Both the position numbers and the translations under genes were made by a program. The notes under the pieces were generated by a model. That model ran no database searches and was not told the origin of the DNA. It worked only from the letters and a program-made list of their open reading frames with translations. 40,297 nt of DNA from assembly GCA_963977495.1 (NCBI GenBank), contig CAXBOT010000010.1, positions 1 through 40,297 of the forward strand. Reading direction: 5' to 3'. Of this stretch, positions 29,968 through 37,158 are shown piece after piece (position 1 is the stretch's first letter; each line of letters starts with the position of its first letter). The stretch is from UBA1672 sp963977495. GTDB taxonomy: Bacteria > Pseudomonadota > Alphaproteobacteria > Micavibrionales > Micavibrionaceae.

Positions 29968-31029
29968 ATGGTCAAAGCAATGCGGATTTTAGCAACTGGT
30001 GGTGCAGGTTTTATTGGTTCACATATGATTTGTTACTTACTCGATCAAGGCTGTGATGTCCTGAATATCGATAAACTTACATATGCAGGGTCGCTCGATA
30101 ATTTGGGTGCGCATCTGAATCATGACAAACACCGCTTTGAAAAAGTGGATATTTGCGATGCTAGCGCTATCAAAAACTTGTTTAATGATTTTAAGCCTCA
30201 AAAAGTTATCCATATGGCCGCAGAAAGCCATGTTGATCGTTCAATTGACAGTCCACAAACCTTCATTGAAACAAATGTGAATGGTACACATAATATTTTA
30301 AAGGCCGCCTATGATTTTTGGGTAGGCCTTGAAGGCACGGAAAAGTCATATTTCAGGTTCGTCCATTTATCAACTGATGAGGTTTTTGGCGCATTGGGAG
30401 AAGAAGGCGCACCCTTTACAGAAGAATCACCATATAAACCCAATTCTCCGTATTCAGCATCAAAGGCATCATCTGATCTTTTGGTACGGAGCTATTATAA
30501 AACGTATGATTTTCCAGCGATTATTATTAATACATCTAATAACTATGGCCCTAGGCAATATCCAGAAAAACTAATACCGCTGATTGTGCTCAGCGCGCTA
30601 GAGGAAAACCCGCTTCCTGTCTATGGGGAGGGCAAGCAAATCAGAGACTGGCTTTATGTCGAAGATCACATTGATGGTTTATGGCGCGCTATGAATGATG
30701 GTAAAGCGGGTGAAACTTACTGCATTGGGGGCAATTGTGAAAAAAGGAATATCGATATTGTCCATACGATATGCGACATTTTAGATGCGCATTATCCAAG
30801 GGAGGGTGCTCGGTCGTATCGTGATCTCATCCAATTTGTTGCAGATCGTCCGGGACATGATTTCAGATATGCAATTGATTCCGGCAAAGCACAAAAAGAG
30901 CTGGGTTGGCACCCTAAACAATCCTTTGATCAACGTTTGGAGCAAACGGTTCATTGGTATGCTGCCCAGAAAGATAGGCTTTTGGATGTTCATAAAAGAC
31001 AAAGACAAGGAAAGGTCGGCTCAGCATGA
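29968..31029 (+). CDS. rmlB: dTDP-glucose 4,6-dehydratase RmlB
   Basis: RmlB turns dTDP-glucose into dTDP-4-keto-6-deoxyglucose, the common precursor of all the sugars proposed here. TGGAGFIGS (10-18) binds NAD. The catalytic triad T136-D137-E138 lies in LSTDEVFG, and Y162xxxK166 in SPYSASK. Family markers AAESHVDRSI, RDWLYVEDH and NNYGPRQYPEKLIPL are intact. The 353-residue length is typical. The ATG at 29968 and one at 29980 (MRILATGGAG) are both possible; the second gives a more usual N terminus. Its TGA overlaps the ATG of rmlA (ATGA). Confidence 0.96.
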   Translation: MVKAMRILATGGAGFIGSHMICYLLDQGCDVLNIDKLTYAGSLDNLGAHLNHDKHRFEKVDICDASAIKNLFNDFKPQKVIHMAAESHVDRSIDSPQTFIETNVNGTHNILKAAYDFWVGLEGTEKSYFRFVHLSTDEVFGALGEEGAPFTEESPYKPNSPYSASKASSDLLVRSYYKTYDFPAIIINTSNNYGPRQYPEKLIPLIVLSALEENPLPVYGEGKQIRDWLYVEDHIDGLWRAMNDGKAGETYCIGGNCEKRNIDIVHTICDILDAHYPREGARSYRDLIQFVADRPGHDFRYAIDSGKAQKELGWHPKQSFDQRLEQTVHWYAAQKDRLLDVHKRQRQGKVGSA

Positions 31030-31904
31030 AGTGCAAGAAAGGCATTATTTTGGCCGGAGGTACTGGGAGCCGTTTATTTCCTTTAACCGTATCTGTAAAT
31101 AAGCAACTCATGCCTATTTATGATAAGCCGACGATATATTACCCGCTTTCTGCCCTTATGTTGGCAGGGTTGGATGAAGTTCTGATTATAAGTTCACCGA
31201 AGGATATTGTCGGGATGCAGTCTCTTTTGGGGGATGGTTCACATTTGGGTTTGTCTATCCAGTATAAAGTGCAGGATAAGCCCTCTGGCTTACCAGAAGC
31301 ATTCACGATTGGTGAAGATTTCATCAATAACGAACCTGTTGCTATGATTTTGGGAGATAATTTTTTCTACGGTCACGGGTTTTCCACTGTGATATTAGAT
31401 GTGGCCTCTCATATAGAAAAAGCCCATGTATTCTTATACAGCGTCAAAGATCCCTCCGCTTATGGTGTGGCCAAACTCGATCAAACCGGTGAGAAGCTCT
31501 TAGATGTCATCGAAAAACCGTCATCTCTGATTTCACAATGGGCAGTTACAGGTTTGTATTTCTTTCCCGCAGATGTTGTTGAACGTTCCAAAAATCTTCG
31601 CCCATCAAAACGCGGTGAATTGGAAATTACAGATCTGATCAGGGAATATATTAAGGATGATTTAGTTGATTTAAGAAAATTAAATCGCGGCTATGTTTGG
31701 TTTGATGTCGGGTCTCCTGATGCATTGTTGCAAGCGTCGAATTTTGTTGAGGTTTTGCAGAACCGCCAGGATATCCTTATTTGCAGTCCGGAGGAGGTCG
31801 CATGGCGTGTCGGGCTGATAACCGTTCAAGATTATAAACATTTGATCGAGGCTATGCCAAATTCATCATATAAAAACTCTTTGAGGCAAACGTTAGAATC
31901 ATGA
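31026..31904 (+). CDS. rmlA: Glucose-1-phosphate thymidylyltransferase RmlA
   Basis: RmlA couples glucose-1-phosphate and dTTP to dTDP-glucose and is usually inhibited by the pathway end product. GGTGSRL (11-17) is the nucleotide-binding loop, K26 and D111 (MILGDNFFYG) are the expected catalytic and metal residues, and VIEKP and WFDVGSPDALLQA are family markers. The usual GLAQA is GLPEA here, a conservative difference seen in some homologues. 292 residues is normal. The gene overlaps rmlB by 4 bases and the rmlC-like gene by 4 bases, so the three are translationally coupled. Confidence 0.96.
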   Translation: MKCKKGIILAGGTGSRLFPLTVSVNKQLMPIYDKPTIYYPLSALMLAGLDEVLIISSPKDIVGMQSLLGDGSHLGLSIQYKVQDKPSGLPEAFTIGEDFINNEPVAMILGDNFFYGHGFSTVILDVASHIEKAHVFLYSVKDPSAYGVAKLDQTGEKLLDVIEKPSSLISQWAVTGLYFFPADVVERSKNLRPSKRGELEITDLIREYIKDDLVDLRKLNRGYVWFDVGSPDALLQASNFVEVLQNRQDILICSPEEVAWRVGLITVQDYKHLIEAMPNSSYKNSLRQTLES

Positions 31905-32446
31905 GTGGAGCAATCATTACAGAAACACCCCTTAAAGGTCTGCTGATTATACAGCCAAAAGCTTTTGAGGATTCACGTGGTTATTTTTATGAATCTTGGC
32001 GGTCGCAAGATTACAAGAACCTTGGGATCGAAGTAGATTTTGTTCAGGATAATTGTTCATTATCACGGAAGAATGTTTTACGAGGGTTACATATTCAAAG
32101 ATCACAAGGCCAAATCTTGTGGCCGTCTTATGGGCACGTGATGCAAGTTACACTAGATGTTAGGCCGGAATCAGAAACATATGGACAGCATTTTTCTATT
32201 GAGCTTAAGCATACACAGCCGACACAAATTTATATGCCACCAGGATTTGCCGGAGGGTTTTACGTATTCAGTGAAGTTGCATGTATGAATTATAAGTGTT
32301 CACAGTATTACAGCCCGATAGATGAAGGTGGCGTATTGTGGTCAGACCCTGATTTGAATATTAAATGGCCGACGAAAACACCTGATTTAAGCGATAGAGA
32401 TCAAACCTTTCCGCAATTAAAAAATTTGAGTTCTTCGGCTATATAA
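31901..32446 (+). CDS. rmlC: RmlC-like dTDP-4-dehydro-sugar epimerase with altered residues
   Basis: The 181-residue cupin belongs to the dTDP-4-dehydrorhamnose 3,5-epimerase family. R61, G62, L63 and H64 (RGLH), Y131 and the DPDLNIKWP end match the family, and H64, Y131 and D149/D151 could serve as base, acid and partner. Two usual positions differ. The lysine that follows the QG pair near residue 71 is Q, and the GFAHGF histidine is G (GFAGGF, 115-120). The second change alters the active-site wall, so single-site epimerisation or a different substrate is plausible. The upstream overlap with rmlA is an ATGA. No RmlD homologue follows, so plain L-rhamnose is not the obvious product. Confidence 0.82.
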   Translation: MSGAIITETPLKGLLIIQPKAFEDSRGYFYESWRSQDYKNLGIEVDFVQDNCSLSRKNVLRGLHIQRSQGQILWPSYGHVMQVTLDVRPESETYGQHFSIELKHTQPTQIYMPPGFAGGFYVFSEVACMNYKCSQYYSPIDEGGVLWSDPDLNIKWPTKTPDLSDRDQTFPQLKNLSSSAI

Positions 32447-32473
32447 CAAGCTTTGGCCTCCGAGTGTATTACA

Positions 32474-33592
32474 ATGTATGAAGAACATGTTGATTGTGTT
32501 GTTGTTGGTGCCGGTGTCATCGGATTGGCTGTTGCCCGCGCGTTAGCGCTGAACGGGCGGTATGTTCTTATATTAGAATCCACCAAACAAATTGGTTCAG
32601 AAACGTCGGCAAGAAACAGCGAAGTTATTCACGCTGGTATTTACTATCCTAAAGATTCACTCAAAGCGAAATTTTGCGTAGAGGGCAAAGAACTTTTATA
32701 TCGCTATTTGAAAGAGCGGGGTATTGGCTATGATCAATGCGGAAAACTTATCGTTGCCACCAATAGAAATCAACTTGGTACATTGCAGGACATCAAATCA
32801 AAGGCCGAACAAAACGGCGTTCATGACCTTAGGTTTTTGCTTGAAGCAGATGCAAAAATTTTGGAAAAGGAATTGCGTTGTTTTGGGGCTTTATTGTCAC
32901 CATCAACAGGGATACTCGATACGCATAGCTATATGCTTTCATTACTTGGTGATATTGAAAATAATGGTGGTGATATTGTTTATCAAACGCGCGCTTTATC
33001 GGCATCGGTTAGAGATGATCATAAAATTAGGATAAATGTTATATCTCAAGGACAAAAAATGCGTCTGGTCTCTAATACTCTTATCAATGCTTCGGGGCTT
33101 GGTGCTATATCTTTTGCAAAAAACATAGAAGGCACAGAGGCAGAAAAAATACCAAAGCAACATTTCGCCAAAGGAAATTATTTTTCTTTAACGAAGTCTA
33201 ACCCTTTTAAACATCTCATCTACCCGGTTCCTGAAAAGGCGGGGTTAGGAATACATCTAACAATAGATTTAGCAGGCCGCGCACGGTTCGGGCCTGACGT
33301 AGAATGGGTAGATCATATTGATTACAAAGTTAACCCTGACAGAGCGACGCTTTTTTATCCTAAAATTCGTGAATATTGGCCGAATTTGGAAGATAATGCA
33401 CTTGTGCCTGATTATTCCGGCATTAGATCTAAATCCCAATCTTCTGAGAATAGCCACCTTGGAAATGATTTTATTGTCCAAGGCCCTGAGACACATAATA
33501 TTCAGGGACTCGTCAATTTATTTGGCATAGAGTCTCCGGGATTAACGGCATCTTTGGCAATCGCAGATTATGTAAGGAGCATGGTTACTTAG
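32474..33592 (+). CDS. FAD-dependent oxidoreductase, L-2-hydroxyglutarate oxidase (LhgO) family
   Basis: This is a DAO-fold flavoprotein. GAGVIG (12-17) binds FAD, E35 caps the ribose, and RNSEVIHAGIYYP (47-59) is the marker of the L-2-hydroxyglutarate dehydrogenase/LhgO group. The C-terminal FGIESPGLTASLAIADYV is also typical. The enzyme would oxidise a 2-hydroxy acid, passing electrons to oxygen or quinone. Why it ends a sugar operon is unclear: it may oxidise a by-product or a sugar-derived hydroxy acid, or may just be a bystander. The frame extends to TTG at 32453. I use the ATG at 32474, 27 bases after the rmlC stop, though its ribosome binding site is weak. It converges on the GT4 gene. 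Confidence 0.87.
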   Translation: MYEEHVDCVVVGAGVIGLAVARALALNGRYVLILESTKQIGSETSARNSEVIHAGIYYPKDSLKAKFCVEGKELLYRYLKERGIGYDQCGKLIVATNRNQLGTLQDIKSKAEQNGVHDLRFLLEADAKILEKELRCFGALLSPSTGILDTHSYMLSLLGDIENNGGDIVYQTRALSASVRDDHKIRINVISQGQKMRLVSNTLINASGLGAISFAKNIEGTEAEKIPKQHFAKGNYFSLTKSNPFKHLIYPVPEKAGLGIHLTIDLAGRARFGPDVEWVDHIDYKVNPDRATLFYPKIREYWPNLEDNALVPDYSGIRSKSQSSENSHLGNDFIVQGPETHNIQGLVNLFGIESPGLTASLAIADYVRSMVT

Positions 33593-33613
33593 AATATGAT
33601 TTTTGCTCGCTGC

Positions 33614-34729
33614 TTATGCTAATGAGGAATCAAGTATATTAGAAAACTGTGCCATGACCGCTTCTTCACTAAAGTCTTTCGGTAAAAGTGATGGTCGAAA
33701 TTTCTCAGTTGGATTTGGTTTGTGCCTTTCCATGGCCTTTAGAAAAGATTTCATATCATTAACAACGGTAACAGCACCTTCAGAGGCGCACTCCATAATT
33801 TCCTCTATACCACCGGATTCACGTGTTGCAATTACTGGCGTACCGCAGGCCAATGCTTCTAATGCCGCATTGGGCAACCCTTCCCAACGTGAGGGCATTA
33901 AAAAGCAATCGGCAGCAGCATAATGTGGCCATGGGTGAGTGCTAAATCCTGATAGTTTAATTTTATTCTGTAATCCGTGCTTTTCGATTAGGTTCTCTAA
34001 TGCTTGGCGTTCAGAACCTTCCCCTAAAATTGTCAGTTCCCAATCGTAAGGACTGTTGATTTGAGGTAGAATACTAATAAGCCTATCGAACCCTTTTTGA
34101 CTATGTAGTCGTCCTGCAGCAATAAAATGAAGCGTATTATTGCGTTCGTTTGTTATTTTGAAAGATGTGTTTTCTTCTTTTCGAATACGAGAGAGATCTA
34201 GCGGATTACGAAGCAATGCATGATTTTTACATGCCATGCCTAAAACATCCTGAAATTCGTCAATAATCACTTGTGCTGGACTGATAACACAATCGGCATG
34301 TGGATATAGTCGTTTGTACCCCTCTTTTATTATTGTGGACTTCATTGAAGGTGTCGTCAAAAAAAAGGAAGGCGTAATGGCTTCTCTAACTATAAAACGG
34401 GTTTTTGGGAAAAAAGGCTTTAGCAGTAATGTACAGAAATTCATATGTGCCATCGTTGATACGACAATGTCTGGCTTCAGTTTTTTAAGCTTAGTATAAA
34501 GCTTTAGTAAGGACCGCGACGTCCGTTTCCCATGCAGGCTGTGAAAAGGGATATCTGGATGAATGATCTCTTTCATGGGGCCATCATCACTAATTGTGAT
34601 AAATACGGGTTCATATTTTGAACGATCTAACGCATTCATAAGTGTGATCAGAACACGTTCGGCACCTCCGCCTGTGAGGGCAGGCAAAATAAAAATAACT
34701 TTGGTCATATTCTTTGTTTCTGCGCTCAT
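33614..34729 (-). CDS. Glycosyltransferase family 4
   Basis: The 371 residues have the GT-B, retaining GT4 plan. The N-terminal LPALTGGGAERVLITLMNAL includes the acceptor-side glycine loop. AAGRLHSQKGFDRL (204-217) holds the R and K that contact the donor diphosphate. E283 and E291 in SRWEGLPNAALEALACGTPVIA form the EX7E motif. It would add a sugar from a nucleotide donor to the glycan on the cytoplasmic face. The start codon overlaps the stop of the three-module kinase gene (ATGA), so the two are translationally coupled, with this gene second. Its 3' end is 21 bases from the converging flavoprotein gene, with no visible terminator. Confidence 0.92.
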   Translation of the reverse strand: MSAETKNMTKVIFILPALTGGGAERVLITLMNALDRSKYEPVFITISDDGPMKEIIHPDIPFHSLHGKRTSRSLLKLYTKLKKLKPDIVVSTMAHMNFCTLLLKPFFPKTRFIVREAITPSFFLTTPSMKSTIIKEGYKRLYPHADCVISPAQVIIDEFQDVLGMACKNHALLRNPLDLSRIRKEENTSFKITNERNNTLHFIAAGRLHSQKGFDRLISILPQINSPYDWELTILGEGSERQALENLIEKHGLQNKIKLSGFSTHPWPHYAAADCFLMPSRWEGLPNAALEALACGTPVIATRESGGIEEIMECASEGAVTVVNDMKSFLKAMERHKPNPTEKFRPSLLPKDFSEEAVMAQFSNILDSSLA

Positions 34730-36984
34730 TTATTGTCCTTAATTACAGGCAAAATTGTATTTGCGATGTTCTGATTGATCGGTAAGGATGCATTAACCTG
34801 AACAATACTTAGCCCCGCATACGATGCAGCTCTGACAATATCACGCATTAGATTTTGTGTTTTATCGAGATATTTTGATATTTCAGATTCAGGTAAATTA
34901 TCAAAGCGACTTTTCCCGTCTTGTCTTTCTAAAACACGTCCTGATGCTTCATGAGGTGTAATATCAAAGTAGAAAATGGTTCCGTCCATATCGCGATATA
35001 GCTGTGCAATCAATGGTGTAAGATAATCAGGCCGGACTGTTTGAATGTCGGCAGAAACAAAAGCTGACCATATATTTTGCAATATAAGTTGTTCGACAAG
35101 ATAAACCTCCGATTGGATCGCTTTTTTTAGGCGGAGTTTCTGAACAGGGAGTCTAAAAAGATAGCCAAGTGATACTCTTTTTTTCCAAAGCTTATAATCA
35201 AAGGCAAGCTTGATTATGAGCGCATAAATTATAGGATCTAAAATTATAGTCCAAATTGTTAGAACAGCTTTTTTTATCTTACTTATTGGTTTTTCAGGAG
35301 AGAATGCATGATCAATTGATTTTATATCTATACTTTTTATAACTTCTCTGCAAACGGTTGTTTTTCCTGCGCCAGGCAACCCAATGCACTCATAGAGATT
35401 GGTTCCAAGCACGGGCTTTTTTTGTATATGGTTCCAGATGCTATAGCGCACATCCGTCATGACGGCATCAAAAGGCTTATCTGCGTCGATATCGTATAAA
35501 GTTTTGTTTTGATCAATGGTGAGATCTTTCAACAAATTAATTTTACGTTCAATAATCTCCGCAATATCTTTATTCTCAGGTTTTCGATTAATAGCAACGT
35601 CCAAAGATGGAATAAGTCTGAAAACAACATCAGGGGTCATGGTTTCACGTAAGATCTCGAACTGCCTTTTTTCCCAGCGCGCCATATTTCGGAACAACCA
35701 TTTCGGATGATTTATATTCTCCGATAAAAGAGGACCATCATTTATGCCAGATACCTGATTTTGGGGCCACCGATCGCAAACAACCAAAAAGCCGCGTTTC
35801 CTTAACTTGAGTGCTTTTTTAATTTTCTTTTTCTTATCCAGCGTACCAGTAACCGCCCATAAAGATTGTACCAAAGATGGCTTTGAAGACTTCTTTTCAG
35901 AAGATAGCGCAAGCTTATTTTCTTTCGAAGGCGGCGTATTATTCAATATTTTTTTAATTTTAAGACCTGCCGCAATGCCACTTTTCAGGCACCGGTGTAA
36001 AAAGGAAGAATGTCCATCGCCGCTCCCAAAATATAGATGGACAATATCAAGTTTACTGTCCCATTGCGAAATAAGGGTTTTTGTAACCGTTGACTTTCCC
36101 GAACCATCCGGGCCCAAGAAAGCAATGACAACGCCGCTCCCCGGAAGAACACGCCTTCTAATGATCATTTGTTGTGATAAGCTCAGTTTCTCGGCTATCC
36201 TTGTCAGAATATAAAAAACCTCATGAGACCAGATACTGTATAGTGCTAGATACGGTCCAATCCTGCGCCATTCTTGTTTTTTAGCTATGTTATTGAGAGT
36301 TTTTTTGAGGCATAGCAACTTGTTGAATTTGATGCCTTCAAGCACCATATTATGCACAAGTTCCGCACAATTTTCATTAAGCATTTCCTCGGCACATGCC
36401 TTTATTTCCTCAGGTGTGGCTCTGTCCTTCACCCATTCTAATTCTTTGTGAAAGCCCTTTCCTCCCCATATAGCACTATCTTTTGTTTTTCTAATATCGC
36501 GCCATCTAATCTTCAGGGCTTCTCTGACAATAAGTAGAACCGCCTCCATCTGTGGGGAAGCGTTATTAATTGCAGGGTTTATTTCCGATGGGACAGTTGT
36601 TTCCAGAATTTTTTTATTCCAGGGCAAAATAACACTTTTTAGATATTTTTCCCCGACCGTTAATAAGAAATGCGCATGCGCATGAAGAATTTTTCCGTTC
36701 TGCGCATCAATCGATATGAAATCTATAATCCCTGGATATGATCTGTGCTTTGCCGTAGAAAAAAGTATGAACCCGCAATCATGCATTAAATTGATCACTC
36801 TATGGCGATCACCTTCAAAAAAGAGCATGTCGACATCTGTATCTCCTTGTAATCCCGCAAGAAGATGCTCATTACTTTTCCAACTGCACCACTTGATATT
36901 ATTGTCTTTGAACTGCCTGACAAGATGGAGATACGGTTCCATGAGGGTCCCATTGTTTTTAATAGCACCCAGATCAGGTTGCAT
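34726..36984 (-). CDS. Three-module protein: nucleotidyltransferase-like, thymidylate kinase-like and second P-loop kinase
   Basis: The 752 residues divide into three parts. The N-terminal part (about 1-270) begins like a nucleotidyltransferase of the polysaccharide-associated type: KWCSWKSNEHLLAG, then GDTDVDMLF (47-55) with the DxD metal pair. The middle part (about 283-520) is thymidylate kinase-like, with P-loop GPDGSGKST (291-299) and DRWPQNQ (404-410) as the DRx motif. The C-terminal part (about 525-752) has another P-loop, GLPGAGKTT (535-543), and a kinase-like core with FYFDITPHEASGRV. Thymidylate kinase-like proteins occur in capsule and EPS loci, sometimes with a nucleotidyltransferase, and may phosphorylate a sugar or lipid. 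I know of no described family with both kinases. The start has AAGGG upstream. It is followed by GT4 with an ATGA overlap. Confidence 0.72.
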   Translation of the reverse strand: MQPDLGAIKNNGTLMEPYLHLVRQFKDNNIKWCSWKSNEHLLAGLQGDTDVDMLFFEGDRHRVINLMHDCGFILFSTAKHRSYPGIIDFISIDAQNGKILHAHAHFLLTVGEKYLKSVILPWNKKILETTVPSEINPAINNASPQMEAVLLIVREALKIRWRDIRKTKDSAIWGGKGFHKELEWVKDRATPEEIKACAEEMLNENCAELVHNMVLEGIKFNKLLCLKKTLNNIAKKQEWRRIGPYLALYSIWSHEVFYILTRIAEKLSLSQQMIIRRRVLPGSGVVIAFLGPDGSGKSTVTKTLISQWDSKLDIVHLYFGSGDGHSSFLHRCLKSGIAAGLKIKKILNNTPPSKENKLALSSEKKSSKPSLVQSLWAVTGTLDKKKKIKKALKLRKRGFLVVCDRWPQNQVSGINDGPLLSENINHPKWLFRNMARWEKRQFEILRETMTPDVVFRLIPSLDVAINRKPENKDIAEIIERKINLLKDLTIDQNKTLYDIDADKPFDAVMTDVRYSIWNHIQKKPVLGTNLYECIGLPGAGKTTVCREVIKSIDIKSIDHAFSPEKPISKIKKAVLTIWTIILDPIIYALIIKLAFDYKLWKKRVSLGYLFRLPVQKLRLKKAIQSEVYLVEQLILQNIWSAFVSADIQTVRPDYLTPLIAQLYRDMDGTIFYFDITPHEASGRVLERQDGKSRFDNLPESEISKYLDKTQNLMRDIVRAASYAGLSIVQVNASLPINQNIANTILPVIKDNK

Positions 36985-37158
36985 AATTTTTTGCCCTTAC
37001 TTTTTGCGTTAAAACAGCCGAAAACTCTGCATCAAAGACCCATTATCACGCCCGAAGTCCAGTATCTTATCGACAAGAGATATATTAAATCCCTCTTTCT
37101 CCATGACTTTTAGTAAATAATGCATGATACAGACTATCCTAATTTAAAATTATTACCA

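Noticed and set aside
37141..37158. AT-only palindrome after asnB as a regulatory site or terminator
   Set aside because: TAATTT and AAATTA pair, but in AT-rich DNA such repeats occur by chance and there is no GC stem.
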